64,000 nt of DNA from Pantoea sp. Lij88 (lineage in GTDB: Bacteria > Pseudomonadota > Gammaproteobacteria > Enterobacterales > Enterobacteriaceae): positions 3,472,001-3,536,000 of the forward strand of contig NZ_CP118269.1 in the NCBI RefSeq assembly GCF_030062155.1. The letters are read 5' to 3'. Below, piece by piece: positions 17,958 through 28,803 of this stretch. Both the position numbers and the translations under genes were made by a program. Each line of letters starts with the position of its first letter. Within the stretch, counting starts at the first letter, position 1. The notes beneath the pieces are model-generated. The model was not told where the DNA came from. It saw nothing but the letters and a program-made list of their open reading frames with translations, and made no database searches.

Positions 17958-18713
17958 ATGCAGAAGAAAATTTTACTGGTCGGCGAGTCCTGGACCAGCA
18001 CGTCCGTTCACGTCAAAGGCTTCGATCAGTTTGCCACCGCCACCTGGCATAATGGCGCAACCGACTTTATGGCGGCGCTGGCCGACAGTGATTATGCCAT
18101 CACCTACATGCCCGCCCATGCTGCCGCCACCGAGTTTCCTTTAACACCGGACGGGCTTCAGCAGTGGGACGCGATCATTCTCTCCGACATCGGCGCCAAT
18201 ACGTTGCTGCTGCATCCTGATACCTGGCTGAAGAGCCAGCGCACGGCGAACCGCCTGACGCTGATTCACGACTATGTGGCCGCAGGCGGCGCGCTGATGA
18301 TGGTGGGCGGCTACTTTAGTTTTCAGGGTATTAATGGCGGCGCGCGCTATCGCAATACGGCAGTTGAGAAAGTCCTGCCGGTGCGCTGCCTGGCCTGGGA
18401 TGACCGTATCGAAACGCCCGAAGGCGCTTATCCCAGCGTGACGGAATCCCACGCGGTGTTCACCGATATGCCAGACGAATGGCCGTGGTTACTGGGTTAT
18501 AACGAAGTTGAAATGCACCCTGAAGGCAAACTGCTGGCGACCATTGCCGGTACGTCACATCCGCTGCTGGCGGTGCGAGAATATCAGCAGGGCCGCTCAC
18601 TGGTCTGGACCAGCGATATGTCTGCGCACTGGCTGCCGCAGGAATTTTCCCAATGGCAGGGTTACCGCCAACTGTGGATCAACTGTCTGGACTGGTTAAC
18701 GGTGCGCGGATGA
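17958..18713 (+). CDS. Class I glutamine amidotransferase-like protein (DUF1355/ThuA-like)
   Basis: This 251-residue protein has the flavodoxin-like core of the amidotransferase-like family annotated as DUF1355: GESWTSTSVHVKGFDQF at the N-terminus, WDAIILSDIGANTLLL, then YVAAGGALMMVGGYFSFQG. The place where class I amidotransferases have their nucleophile Cys reads GGYFSFQG, with no Cys, so glutaminase activity is unlikely. Relatives such as ThuA lie in sugar operons. GGGAG lies close before the start. It overlaps the M20 peptidase start by 4 bases (ATGA), suggesting translational coupling. Its role is unknown. Confidence 0.8.
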   Translation: MQKKILLVGESWTSTSVHVKGFDQFATATWHNGATDFMAALADSDYAITYMPAHAAATEFPLTPDGLQQWDAIILSDIGANTLLLHPDTWLKSQRTANRLTLIHDYVAAGGALMMVGGYFSFQGINGGARYRNTAVEKVLPVRCLAWDDRIETPEGAYPSVTESHAVFTDMPDEWPWLLGYNEVEMHPEGKLLATIAGTSHPLLAVREYQQGRSLVWTSDMSAHWLPQEFSQWQGYRQLWINCLDWLTVRG

Positions 18714-19822
18714 TGAGCCAGAGCCAGACGCTGGCGCAGCAGCTGCTGCGCTTTGACACCATTAACCCACCAGGCAATGAAGCGGCCTGCATGCACTTTC
18801 TGGCGAACTGGCTGGTGGAGCAGGGCTTTGACGTCACCCTGTCCCCCTTCGGTGAAAATCGCCTGAACCTGATTGCCAGTCTGCCTGGCAGTCAGCCCGG
18901 ACCGCAGCTGGCGTTCACCGGCCATCTGGATACCGTACCGCTCGGCAATGCTGACTGGCAGTACGATCCTTTTGGTGAAATCGTGGGTGACAGACTTTAC
19001 GGGCGCGGGTCGAGTGACATGAAGGCCGCTGTCGCGGCGTTTGCTGTTGCCTGCGTGACGAATCAGCAGGCGATTCGGCAGGGTTCCGGCGTAGTGCTGT
19101 TGATCACCGGCGGGGAGGAAACGGGCTGTGACGGCGCGCGGGCGCTGATTGATTCCGCTGACCTGCCCAGCGTTGGCGCATTGATTGTCGGCGAGCCCAC
19201 CGCCAACTATCCGGTTATCGGCCACAAAGGCGCGCTATGGCTACGCTGTGAAACCCGCGGGAAAACAGCCCATGGCGCAATGCCGGAACTGGGCATTAAT
19301 GCCATTTATCTGGCGGTGGAGGCGCTGGGCAGGATTCAGCACTTCTCACCTGGCGCACCCCATCCGCTGATGAAGCAGCCGACCATTAACGTCGGACGCA
19401 TTGCCGGCGGCCTGAACATTAACTCTGTGCCCGATTACACGCAGTTTGACGTGGATATCCGTAGCGCGCCTAATCTGCAGCACACCACCATTCGTCAGCA
19501 ACTGACAACCTTACTGGGAGAGAGCGTAACGGTGACGACGCTGGTGGATCTGCCAGCCGTGCTGAGCGAAGAGAATCAGGCCTGGATTCATTCTGTTTAT
19601 CAGCATTGTCAGGCGTCACATGTCGCCCCGCTGACACCGCGCATTGTGCCCTACTTTACGGATGCGTCACTGTTGTTGCCCGCACTGGGTACGCCGCCCT
19701 GCATCATCCTCGGCCCCGGCGAGCCATCAATGGCACATCAGACCGATGAATACTGCCTGCTGAGCCGGTTGGCGGAAGCAGAGGTGTTATATGGCGCGTT
19801 GATTAACGACTGGATGACGTAA
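18710..19822 (+). CDS. M20-family metallopeptidase/deacylase (ArgE/DapE type)
   Basis: From the ATG at 18710 the protein has 370 residues. It shows the M20 zinc motifs: GHLDTVPLG at about 73-81, GRGSSDMKAA at about 103-112 (bridging Asp) and GGEETGCDGA at about 137-146 (catalytic Glu). A dimerisation insert follows (GKTAHGAMPELGINAIY). Such enzymes cleave N-acyl groups from amino acids or amines. In this operon it may deacylate an imported N-acylated compound. It starts in an ATGA overlap with the preceding stop and is last in the operon, followed by a bidirectional terminator. Confidence 0.88.
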   Translation: MMSQSQTLAQQLLRFDTINPPGNEAACMHFLANWLVEQGFDVTLSPFGENRLNLIASLPGSQPGPQLAFTGHLDTVPLGNADWQYDPFGEIVGDRLYGRGSSDMKAAVAAFAVACVTNQQAIRQGSGVVLLITGGEETGCDGARALIDSADLPSVGALIVGEPTANYPVIGHKGALWLRCETRGKTAHGAMPELGINAIYLAVEALGRIQHFSPGAPHPLMKQPTINVGRIAGGLNINSVPDYTQFDVDIRSAPNLQHTTIRQQLTTLLGESVTVTTLVDLPAVLSEENQAWIHSVYQHCQASHVAPLTPRIVPYFTDASLLLPALGTPPCIILGPGEPSMAHQTDEYCLLSRLAEAEVLYGALINDWMT

Positions 19823-19882
19823 AGGAGGGAGGCATCAGACTGCCGGACGAATAGACTGGCGGAGGGTGCCCGCCACGAAAAA

Positions 19883-19908
19883 GGCCGCCCTGAGAGGCGG
19901 CCATTTTT
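19883..19908. terminator. Bidirectional intrinsic terminator between the M20 gene and lptG
   Basis: GGCCGCC (19883-19889) pairs with GGCGGCC (19896-19902). It is flanked by AAAAA upstream and TTTTT downstream, so it works on both strands for these convergent genes. Confidence 0.9.
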
Positions 19909-19918
19909 GTGGTGACTG

Positions 19919-20995
19919 TCAGCGCCGCTTAATCAGCATAAACATACTGATAGCGAAGAACGCAAAGCTCGGCAGAATCGCCCCCAGAATCGGCGGCAGA
20001 CCGTAAACCAGACTCAGTGGACCGAAAATCTGGTCCAGCACGTAGAACAGGAAGCCAAAGCTGATACCGGTTACGACTCGCACACCCATCGACACGCTAC
20101 GCAGCGGACCGAAGATAAACGACAGCGCCATCAGCATCATTACCGCGACGGACAGCGGCTGGAAAATCTTGCTCCACATATTCAGCTGATAACGTCCCGC
20201 TTCCTGACCACTCTGCTTCAGATATTTACTGTAGCTATGCAGACCACGAATCGATAACGCATCCGGATCCAGCGCCACCACACCCAGCTTGTCTGGCGTC
20301 AGATTGGTTTTCCATTCACCGCTCAGGCTCTGTGAACCGGTAATCTGCTTCGGATCGGTGAGGTTCGACTCATCGACCTGTGACAGTATCCAGCGCTTTT
20401 TATCCTTATCCCAGGTCGCCGTCGCCGCGTAACGCACGCTCTGCAGACGACGCTGATCGTTGAAGCTGTAGATGCTCACGCCATCAATTTCGTTGTCGCC
20501 TTTAATGCGCTCGATAAAGATAAAGCTGTTGCCATCTTTCGCCCACAGACCGTTCTGCGTCGAGACCAGTGCGCCGCCGTAAAGCTGCTGCGCCCGGTAA
20601 TTACGCGCCATCTGCTCGCCCGATGGCGCCACAAACTCACCAATCGCCATGGTCAGCAGCACCAGCGGAATCGCCGTTTTCATTACCGACAGCGCAACCT
20701 GCATGCGGGTGAAGCCCGCCGCCTGCATCACGACCAGTTCACTGCGCTGCGCCAGCGCGCCCAGTCCCAGCAACGCACCCAGCAGGGCCGCCATCGGGAA
20801 GAAAATCTCAATATCTTTGGGCACGCTCAGCAGAGTGTAATAACCGGCGCTCAGGGCGCTGTAGCTGCCCTGGCCGGTTTTACGCAGCTGATCGACGAAC
20901 TTGATGATGCCGGAAAGCGACACCAGCATGAACAGCGTCAGCATGATGGTATTGAAGATGGTTTTACCGATATAGCGGTCAAGTACGCGAAACAT
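19919..20995 (-). CDS. lptG: LPS export permease LptG
   Basis: The 358-residue protein starts MFRVLDRYIGKTIFNTIMLTLFM and matches LptG/YjgQ. It has three N-terminal and three C-terminal membrane helices around a periplasmic jellyroll domain. With LptF and the ATPase LptB it extracts lipopolysaccharide from the inner membrane and passes it to LptC. The start at 20995 lies in an ATGA overlap with the lptF stop, which settles it against the longer frame. The gene is essential in E. coli. Confidence 0.96.
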   Translation of the reverse strand: MFRVLDRYIGKTIFNTIMLTLFMLVSLSGIIKFVDQLRKTGQGSYSALSAGYYTLLSVPKDIEIFFPMAALLGALLGLGALAQRSELVVMQAAGFTRMQVALSVMKTAIPLVLLTMAIGEFVAPSGEQMARNYRAQQLYGGALVSTQNGLWAKDGNSFIFIERIKGDNEIDGVSIYSFNDQRRLQSVRYAATATWDKDKKRWILSQVDESNLTDPKQITGSQSLSGEWKTNLTPDKLGVVALDPDALSIRGLHSYSKYLKQSGQEAGRYQLNMWSKIFQPLSVAVMMLMALSFIFGPLRSVSMGVRVVTGISFGFLFYVLDQIFGPLSLVYGLPPILGAILPSFAFFAISMFMLIKRR

Positions 20996-22095
20996 CAGAC
21001 CGACCCTCCGCGGGTAAAGCGGGCGCGAATCCGACGCATCGGCACCGTATCCCACAGGTTAAGGAGCACCGCCAGCACCAGATAACTGATATTCACCACC
21101 CACATCCAGATAGCCGGATCGAGCCGCCCTTTCGCCCCGCTCGACTTCAGCGAGCTCTGCAACAGGAAGAAGATCAGATAGAGCAGCATGGCGGGCAGCA
21201 TCGACAGCACGCGACCCTGACGTGGGTTCACCACGCTGAGCGGCACCACCATCAGCGCCATTACCAGCACCGCGAACACCAGCGTCAGACGCCAGTGCAG
21301 CTCGGCCTGGAAATCCGGTGTCTTATTCGCGAACAGATCGCTCATGCTCGCCTGTTCGGCATCGTTCGGATCGAGCGTTGCCGCTTTGTATCCCACGATG
21401 GCCTGATAGTTGGTGAAGTCGGTGATACGGAAATCACGCAGCAGCGCCGTGCCCTCAAAGCGGGTGCCTTTATCCAGCGTCACCACCTGCGAGCCATCTT
21501 TATGCTGCTCCATGTGACCGCTGTCAGCCAGCACCACCGAAGGACGCGCATTGCCTTTTGGCCGTAACTGCGCCAGGAAGACGTTACCAAAGTTGTTGCC
21601 CTTCACATCCTCGACAAACAGCACGGCGCTGCCGTCGCTGGAGGTCTGGAACTGTCCGGCGGCCATCGCTGCCGCACCCGGGTTCGCTTTGGCGTTCTGC
21701 GTCACTTCATCCTGATAACGGGATGACCACGGCCCCAGCCAGATGACGTTCACCGCCGCCACTATCGAGGTAAACAGCATCAGTACCATCGCCGCTTTAA
21801 CCAGGACAGCCTTACTCAGGCCGCAGGCGTGCATCACGGTAATTTCACTTTCCGTGTAGAGACGCCCCAGCGTCATCAGGATCGCCAGAAACAGACTTAA
21901 GGGCAGTATAAGTTGTGCCATTTGAGGCACACCGAGTCCTAACAAGGTCAGAACGAGGTTTGTCGGCACTTCGCCATCCACCGCGGCACCCAGGATCCTG
22001 ACTAACTTCTGACAAAAGAAGATGAGTAGCAGGATAAACAGGATAGCCAGCTGGCTTTTGAGCGTTTCCCGAACCAGATATCTAATGATGATCAC
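20995..22095 (-). CDS. lptF: LPS export permease LptF
   Basis: This 366-residue protein equals E. coli LptF in length, starts MIIIRYLVRETLKSQLAILFILLLIFF, and has the six-helix plus jellyroll layout. It forms the LptB2FG transporter with LptG, to which it is translationally coupled. The gene is divergent from pepA, as in E. coli. Confidence 0.96.
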   Translation of the reverse strand: MIIIRYLVRETLKSQLAILFILLLIFFCQKLVRILGAAVDGEVPTNLVLTLLGLGVPQMAQLILPLSLFLAILMTLGRLYTESEITVMHACGLSKAVLVKAAMVLMLFTSIVAAVNVIWLGPWSSRYQDEVTQNAKANPGAAAMAAGQFQTSSDGSAVLFVEDVKGNNFGNVFLAQLRPKGNARPSVVLADSGHMEQHKDGSQVVTLDKGTRFEGTALLRDFRITDFTNYQAIVGYKAATLDPNDAEQASMSDLFANKTPDFQAELHWRLTLVFAVLVMALMVVPLSVVNPRQGRVLSMLPAMLLYLIFFLLQSSLKSSGAKGRLDPAIWMWVVNISYLVLAVLLNLWDTVPMRRIRARFTRGGSV

Positions 22096-22348
22096 GCTTA
22101 GTACGCCTGTGAAAACTTGTCTTTTTGCAGGAAAATCGCTAGTTTCAACGCTTATCAGCCATTTTTCTTCATCAATGGCCGTCGCCGTAGCTAAATTTGT
22201 ATGAAAAACGCGTCCGGGTGGTGAAAAAACAACATCTTGTCACCCTGATTCATTATGACCTCCAGCGGCAGAATGTCATGCTGCGACGATGAATAAATGG
22301 GTCATGAGCGCGCTACATTCTAGCGGCAGCAGCGGCCGTTGTCTTTAA

Positions 22349-23875
<1,527 letters not shown>

Positions 23876-23894
23876 GCGCCCTCTTTTCTGACAG

Positions 23895-23920
23895 CAAGGG
23901 CGGATCTGAATCCGCCCTTG
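23895..23920. terminator. Perfect 11-bp hairpin between pepA and holC
   Basis: CAAGGGCGGAT (23895-23905) and ATCCGCCCTTG (23910-23920) pair perfectly around a CTGA tetraloop. The sequence after it is ATCTTCTG with no real T-run. It may attenuate or process the pepA-holC transcript rather than terminate it fully. Confidence 0.5.
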
Positions 23921-23940
23921 ATCTTCTGATGAGCTAACCG

Positions 23941-24399
23941 ATGAAAAACGCAACCTTCTACGTGCTGGAAACCGATGCCCCGAGCGATGGCCTTAGCGCC
24001 GTTGAAGCGCTGGTGTGCAATCTGGCGGAAACACGCTGGCGGGCCGGAAAGCGGGTGTTGATTGCCTGCGAAGATGAACAGCAAGCCATTCGTCTCGACG
24101 AAGCGCTGTGGCAACGACCGGCAAACGCCTTCGTGCCGCACAACCTGGCGGGCGAAGGCCCGCGCTACGGTGCGCCGGTCGAGCTGGCCTGGCCTCAGCG
24201 TCGCGGCAGTTCACAGCGCGACCTGCTGATTAGCCTGCTGCCCCACTTCGCAGATTTTGCTACTGCTTTCCATGAAGTGATAGACTTCGTTCCTTACGAA
24301 GACGCTCTCAAACAACTGGCGCGCGACCGCTACAAAGCGTATCGCAGCGTTGGATTCCAATTGAATACGGCAGCGCCACCACAGCCGGAAACGACATAG
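23941..24399 (+). CDS. holC: DNA polymerase III chi subunit
   Basis: This 152-residue protein matches HolC (147 residues in E. coli), starting [12 protein letters not shown]. The chi subunit binds psi in the clamp loader and contacts single-stranded DNA-binding protein during Okazaki fragment synthesis. The gene lies between pepA and valS as in E. coli, and its stop is 5 bases before the valS start. Confidence 0.94.
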   Translation: MKNATFYVLETDAPSDGLSAVEALVCNLAETRWRAGKRVLIACEDEQQAIRLDEALWQRPANAFVPHNLAGEGPRYGAPVELAWPQRRGSSQRDLLISLLPHFADFATAFHEVIDFVPYEDALKQLARDRYKAYRSVGFQLNTAAPPQPETT

Positions 24400-24404
24400 C
24401 AGAA

Positions 24405-27260
24405 ATGGAAAAGACATATAACCCGCAAGATATCGAGCAGCCGCTTTACGAGCATTGGGAAAAGCAGGGCTACTTCAAACCGAATGGCGATACCAGCCAG
24501 GAAAGCTTTTGCATCATGATCCCGCCGCCGAACGTCACCGGTAGCTTGCACATGGGTCACGCCTTCCAGCAAACCATCATGGACACCATGATCCGCTACC
24601 AGCGCATGCAGGGGAAAAATACCCTGTGGCAGGCCGGTACTGACCACGCGGGCATCGCCACGCAGATGGTGGTTGAGCGCAAAATCGCGGCTGAAGAAGG
24701 CAAGACGCGCCAGGATTATGGCCGTGATGCGTTCATCGAAAAAATCTGGCAGTGGAAAGCAGAATCCGGCGGCACCATTACCCGCCAGATGCGCCGTCTG
24801 GGTAACTCCGTCGACTGGGAGCGCGAGCGCTTCACCATGGACGAGGGCCTTTCCAACGCCGTTAAAGAGGTGTTTGTTCGCCTCTACAAAGAGAACCTGA
24901 TCTACCGTGGCAAGCGCCTGGTAAACTGGGATCCTAAGCTGCGCACGGCGATCTCCGATCTGGAAGTGGAAAACCGCGAGAGCAAAGGCTCAATGTGGCA
25001 TATCCGCTATCCGCTGGCTGACGGCGCAAAGACGGCCGACGGTAAAGATTACCTGGTTGTTGCCACCACCCGTCCGGAAACCCTGCTGGGCGATACCGGT
25101 GTGGCCGTTAACCCGGAAGATCCGCGTTACAAAGATCTGATCGGCAAATTTGTGATGCTGCCGCTGGTTGGCCGTCTGATCCCTATCGTTGGTGATGAAC
25201 ACGCTGACATGGAAAAAGGCACCGGCTGCGTCAAGATCACCCCGGCACATGACTTCAACGACTACGAAGTCGGTCGTCGTCATAAGCTGCCGATGATCAA
25301 CATCCTGACCTTCGACGGTGATATCCGTGAGCGCGCCCAGGTGTATGACACCAACGGCGAAGCCAGCGATGCCTGTTCCGATGAAATCCCGGCCGCTTTC
25401 CAGAACATGGAACGCTTTGCCGCGCGTAAAGCCATTGTTGCCGCTGTCGATGAGCTGGGCCTGCTTGAAGAGATCAAACCTCACGACCTGACCGTACCTT
25501 ACGGCGACCGTGGTGGCGTGGTTATCGAGCCAATGCTGACCGACCAGTGGTATGTACGTACCGCGCCGCTGGCGAAAGTCGCGGTTGAAGCCGTTGAGAA
25601 CGGCGACATCCAGTTCGTGCCGAAGCAGTATGAAAACATGTACTTCTCCTGGATGCGTGATATTCAGGACTGGTGTATTTCCCGTCAGCTCTGGTGGGGT
25701 CACCGCATCCCGGCATGGTATGACAACAACGGTAACGTCTACGTTGGCCGCACCGAAGATGAAGTTCGCGCCGAGAACAACCTGGCCGCCGATGTGGCGC
25801 TGCGTCAGGATGATGACGTGCTGGATACCTGGTTCTCCTCCGGTCTGTGGACCTTCTCCACCCTGGGCTGGCCGGAAAACACCGAAGCGCTGCGTACCTT
25901 CCATCCGACCAGCGTGCTGGTCAGCGGCTTCGACATCATCTTCTTCTGGATTGCCCGCATGATCATGCTGACCATGCACTTCATCAAAGATGAAAACGGT
26001 AAACCGCAGGTGCCGTTTAAAACCGTCTACATGACCGGTCTGATCCGTGATGAAGAAGGTCAGAAGATGTCGAAATCCAAAGGTAACGTGATTGACCCGC
26101 TGGATATGGTCGACGGCATCTCGCTGGAAGCGCTGCTGGAAAAACGCACCGGCAACATGATGCAGCCACAGCTGGCTGAGAAGATCCGCAAACGTACCGA
26201 GAAGCAGTTCCCGGACGGCATCGAGCCATCAGGCACCGATGCGCTGCGCTTCACCCTGGCGGCGCTGGCCTCAACCGGTCGTGACATCAACTGGGACATG
26301 AAGCGCCTGGAAGGGTATCGCAACTTCTGTAACAAGCTGTGGAACGCCAGCCGCTTTGTGCTGATGAACACCGAAGACCAGGATTGCGGACAGAATGGCG
26401 GCGAAATGACGCTGTCGCTGGCGGATCGCTGGATTCTGACCGAGTTCAACCACACGGTGAAAGCGTACCGTGAAGCGCTGGATAGCTATCGTTTCGATAT
26501 CGCGGCTAACCTGCTGTATGACTTCACCTGGAACCAGTTCTGCGACTGGTATCTGGAGCTGACCAAGCCGGTTATGAACAGCGGCAGTGAATCTGAACTG
26601 CGTGGCACCCGCCATACGCTGGTTCACGTGCTGGAAGCGCTGCTGCGTCTGGCGCATCCGATCATTCCGTTTATCACTGAAACCATCTGGCAGCGCGTGA
26701 AGGGACTGAAAAATATCAGCGACGACACCATCATGCTGCAGCCTTTCCCGCAGTATGATGCGGCGAAAGAAGATGCCGAAGCGAAAGCGGATATTGAGTG
26801 GATGAAACAGGCGATCGTCGCGGTGCGTAATATTCGTGCCGAGATGAACATCGCGCTGAGCAAGCCACTGGATGTGCTGCTGCGTGACTGCTCGCCTGCG
26901 GCGCTGCGTCGCGTTGAAGCTAACCGCAACTTCCTGTCTCGCCTGGCGCGTCTGGAAAGCCTGACCATTCTGCCTGCGGGCGAGAAAGGCCCGGTGTCGG
27001 TGACCAAACTGGTTGAAGGCGCAGAGCTGCTGATCCCGATGGCGGATCTGGTGGATAAAACCGCCGAGCTGGAGCGTCTGGCGAAAGAGCTGGTTAAGCT
27101 GGATGTGGAAATCGAGAAGATCGAGACCAAACTGGCGAACGAAGGCTTTGTTTCGCGTGCGCCGGAAGCGGTCGTGGCGAAAGAGCGCGAACGCGTGGCA
27201 GACCTGCAACAGTCAAAAGCAAAACTGATTGAACAGCAGGCCGTCATTGCGGCGCTCTGA
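24405..27260 (+). CDS. valS: Valyl-tRNA synthetase
   Basis: The 951-residue class I synthetase equals E. coli ValS in length. The HIGH-type motif is in [14 protein letters not shown] (about 42-55) and the KMSKS loop is [10 protein letters not shown] (about 552-561). An editing domain lies between them, and a C-terminal coiled coil (about 885-945) ends the protein. It charges tRNA-Val and hydrolyses mischarged Thr-tRNA-Val. A strong terminator follows. Confidence 0.98.
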   Translation: MEKTYNPQDIEQPLYEHWEKQGYFKPNGDTSQESFCIMIPPPNVTGSLHMGHAFQQTIMDTMIRYQRMQGKNTLWQAGTDHAGIATQMVVERKIAAEEGKTRQDYGRDAFIEKIWQWKAESGGTITRQMRRLGNSVDWERERFTMDEGLSNAVKEVFVRLYKENLIYRGKRLVNWDPKLRTAISDLEVENRESKGSMWHIRYPLADGAKTADGKDYLVVATTRPETLLGDTGVAVNPEDPRYKDLIGKFVMLPLVGRLIPIVGDEHADMEKGTGCVKITPAHDFNDYEVGRRHKLPMINILTFDGDIRERAQVYDTNGEASDACSDEIPAAFQNMERFAARKAIVAAVDELGLLEEIKPHDLTVPYGDRGGVVIEPMLTDQWYVRTAPLAKVAVEAVENGDIQFVPKQYENMYFSWMRDIQDWCISRQLWWGHRIPAWYDNNGNVYVGRTEDEVRAENNLAADVALRQDDDVLDTWFSSGLWTFSTLGWPENTEALRTFHPTSVLVSGFDIIFFWIARMIMLTMHFIKDENGKPQVPFKTVYMTGLIRDEEGQKMSKSKGNVIDPLDMVDGISLEALLEKRTGNMMQPQLAEKIRKRTEKQFPDGIEPSGTDALRFTLAALASTGRDINWDMKRLEGYRNFCNKLWNASRFVLMNTEDQDCGQNGGEMTLSLADRWILTEFNHTVKAYREALDSYRFDIAANLLYDFTWNQFCDWYLELTKPVMNSGSESELRGTRHTLVHVLEALLRLAHPIIPFITETIWQRVKGLKNISDDTIMLQPFPQYDAAKEDAEAKADIEWMKQAIVAVRNIRAEMNIALSKPLDVLLRDCSPAALRRVEANRNFLSRLARLESLTILPAGEKGPVSVTKLVEGAELLIPMADLVDKTAELERLAKELVKLDVEIEKIETKLANEGFVSRAPEAVVAKERERVADLQQSKAKLIEQQAVIAAL

Positions 27261-27280
27261 TTAATTCGTCGCTCTGAAAA

Positions 27281-27308
27281 AACCCTGCGCTCTGGCGCGG
27301 GGTTTTTT
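27281..27308 (+). terminator. Intrinsic terminator after valS
   Basis: AACCCTGCGC (27281-27290) pairs with GCGCGGGGTT (27295-27304, one G-U pair) around TCTG, followed by a T-run to 27308. The AAAA before the stem gives partial function on the opposite strand, which serves the convergent gene ending at 27315. Confidence 0.92.
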
Positions 27309-27314
27309 ATATCA

Positions 27315-27833
27315 TTATTGCAATGCCCCTTTCCCCTGCCTTATTTCAACGGCAAGATGAGCATGACTCTTTTCTAATACAGTCAGACATCTTCTTTTCA
27401 ACTCATTTTCTGAAGTTAACCTAGTAAGCGCCGCACGGGCTTTTAAAAAGTAGGCTTCTGTCTCATCCGGAGTGGGTTCAATAAATGGCATACCGCATAG
27501 CTTACTAACATTGCTTTGATTAACGTATTTCAATACCGCTTCAGGATTTTCAGATAAGGCAAGTGCCATAGCGATGTCTAAACCTTCCTGAAAAGAGGTT
27601 GCACCTGAGAACGGCGATCGATTAAGCATGGTGTAAAGTTCAATCCAGTGTGTTCGGCCCTGAGAGAGATATTCCGTTATTTTTTCGTAATCTGCTTCTG
27701 AGAATGAGCTGCTGTCGTTATTGCGGGATGCTGTAATCACTTTATCTGACAGGACGTGTTCTGCAGGATTAAACTCACCTGATGAATACGAGACAGCAAA
27801 AAAATTTAATAACAAGATAATGAGCCATTTCAT
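27315..27833 (-). CDS. Putative periplasmic immunity protein of a type VI secretion effector
   Basis: This 172-residue protein has an N-terminal signal peptide (MKWLIILLLNFFAVSYSSG) and a helical mature part with SFQEGLDIAMALALSENPEAVLKYV and CGMPFIEPTPDETEAYFLKA. No enzyme motif is seen. The start overlaps by ATGA the stop of an open frame upstream that reads as the C-terminus of a Tlde1/DUF2778-type L,D-transpeptidase effector, itself preceded by the first 22 codons of an hcp gene. In intact loci that order is hcp, effector, immunity gene. A periplasmic immunity protein (Tldi-like) is therefore inferred from context. The gene is AT-richer than its neighbours, which suggests horizontal transfer. 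Confidence 0.65.
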   Translation of the reverse strand: MKWLIILLLNFFAVSYSSGEFNPAEHVLSDKVITASRNNDSSSFSEADYEKITEYLSQGRTHWIELYTMLNRSPFSGATSFQEGLDIAMALALSENPEAVLKYVNQSNVSKLCGMPFIEPTPDETEAYFLKARAALTRLTSENELKRRCLTVLEKSHAHLAVEIRQGKGALQ

Positions 27834-27961
27834 TTCACAATTAACTCCCGGCCGCCGCTATCCGCAATACTCTTTCTCACATTGAAAGAAACGACAATAC
27901 AACCGTTCGAAGCAGTACCAAAGCCATTAATCAACTGAACCTTTGATATGTGTGCCACCAT
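27830..27961 (-). pseudogene. C-terminal remnant of a Tlde1/DUF2778-type T6SS effector
   Basis: The minus-strand frame ending with TGA at 27830-27832 reads GFGTASNGCIVVSFNVRKSI, then ADSGGRELIVK and a stop. This resembles the end of DUF2778 L,D-transpeptidase-like effectors, including the SxGC motif with the catalytic Cys. The upstream part with the catalytic His is missing: the frame runs straight into hcp sequence near 27930. The frame is open to an ATG at 27961, but those first codons are hcp read out of frame. It is a deletion remnant, still coupled by ATGA to the immunity gene. Confidence 0.6.
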
Positions 27962-27995
27962 CATCTTTTAGCCAGAGGTAAGCTGGAATTGCCAT
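27927..27995 (-). pseudogene. 5' remnant of hcp (type VI secretion tube protein)
   Basis: The minus-strand frame from ATG 27995 encodes MAIPAYLWLKDDGGTHIKGSVD and then a stop. This is the highly conserved N-terminus of enterobacterial Hcp (usual form MAIPAYLWLKDDGG-x-x-IKGSVD). AAAGGA lies about 8 bases upstream, so the native translation signal is kept. Full Hcp has about 160 residues; about 140 codons are lost, replaced by the end of an effector gene. Confidence 0.8.
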
Positions 27996-28302
27996 AAAAT
28001 TAATCCTTTAATTAGTGTTAAAGGCATTAACTTACAGCAGTAACACTCAGGACTTTTGATTCACATCAAATAAGGTAAACACAATTAATCGAAAGGAGAC
28101 CAGCCTTATTGAGGATAAGACAGGAAATCTCCTTATTATTACTAAAGAGAGTAATGCTAAAGGATAAAATAGTTTTTTATTCACTGTAAAAATGATTGCC
28201 TTGCGTTTAAAGCCGCCCTGCATTATCAGCAATATTGCTTTTACATGACGATAATGTTACTTCTGGTATATGTCTAACCGATTTGCATAATCCAATTCCA
28301 AC
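27996..28302. other. AT-rich leader region upstream of the hcp remnant
   Basis: No gene is supported here. A nested hairpin is visible at 28093-28134: outer arms AAGGAGA (28093-28099) and TCTCCTT (28128-28134), inner arms CTTAT (28105-28109) and ATAAG (28115-28119). It may be part of the former hcp leader. The region also carries the promoter of yjgM on the plus strand, which has no clear Shine-Dalgarno. Confidence 0.4.
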
Positions 28303-28803
28303 ATGATTTCTGACTCTCAGCACCTCCAGGTGCGGCCAATTACTGCCGCCGATAACCCGCATATTGCCCGGGTGATCCGTGACGTTTCCGCCGAGTTCGG
28401 CCTGACGGCTGACAAGGGCTATACCGTCTCCGATCCCCAGCTCGACCAGCTGTTTGAACTCTACAGTGCCGAACAGAGCGCCTACTGGATTGTTGAGTAT
28501 CAGGGCAAGGTGGTGGGCGGCGGCGGTGTGGCACCGCTCGCCTGCAGCGCGCCCGATATCTGCGAACTGCAAAAGATGTACTTTCTGCCAGAAGTGCGCG
28601 GTCAGGGTCTGGCGCGCGAACTGGCGCTGCGGGCGATGGAGCATGCCCGCAGCCACGGCTTCCGTCGCTGCTATCTGGAAACCACCGCCAGCCTGACGCG
28701 AGCCGTTAAACTGTATGAGTCGCTGGGCTTTGAACATATCGACAGCGCGATGGGCTGCACCGGCCACGTCGACTGCGAAGTGCGGATGCTCAGAACGCTA
28801 TAA
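28303..28803 (+). CDS. yjgM: GNAT-family N-acetyltransferase YjgM
   Basis: The 166-residue protein has the GNAT fold, with the acetyl-CoA loop in [21 protein letters not shown] (about residues 97-117) and the C-terminal [10 protein letters not shown]. It corresponds in position and sequence type to E. coli yjgM, between argI/rraB and valS. It should acetylate a small amine or amino acid; the substrate is not clear. Its last 6 bases overlap the end of the convergent phosphatase gene. Confidence 0.85.
   Translation: MISDSQHLQVRPITAADNPHIARVIRDVSAEFGLTADKGYTVSDPQLDQLFELYSAEQSAYWIVEYQGKVVGGGGVAPLACSAPDICELQKMYFLPEVRGQGLARELALRAMEHARSHGFRRCYLETTASLTRAVKLYESLGFEHIDSAMGCTGHVDCEVRMLRTL

Noticed and set aside
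28047..28232. 61-codon minus-strand frame upstream of the hcp remnant
   Set aside because: Composition reflects AT-rich DNA; no ribosome-binding site or family resemblance.
27261..28302. Genomic island boundary or tRNA attachment site near the AT-rich T6SS remnant
   Set aside because: No tRNA, integrase or direct repeats were seen; valS and yjgM flank it in the conserved order.
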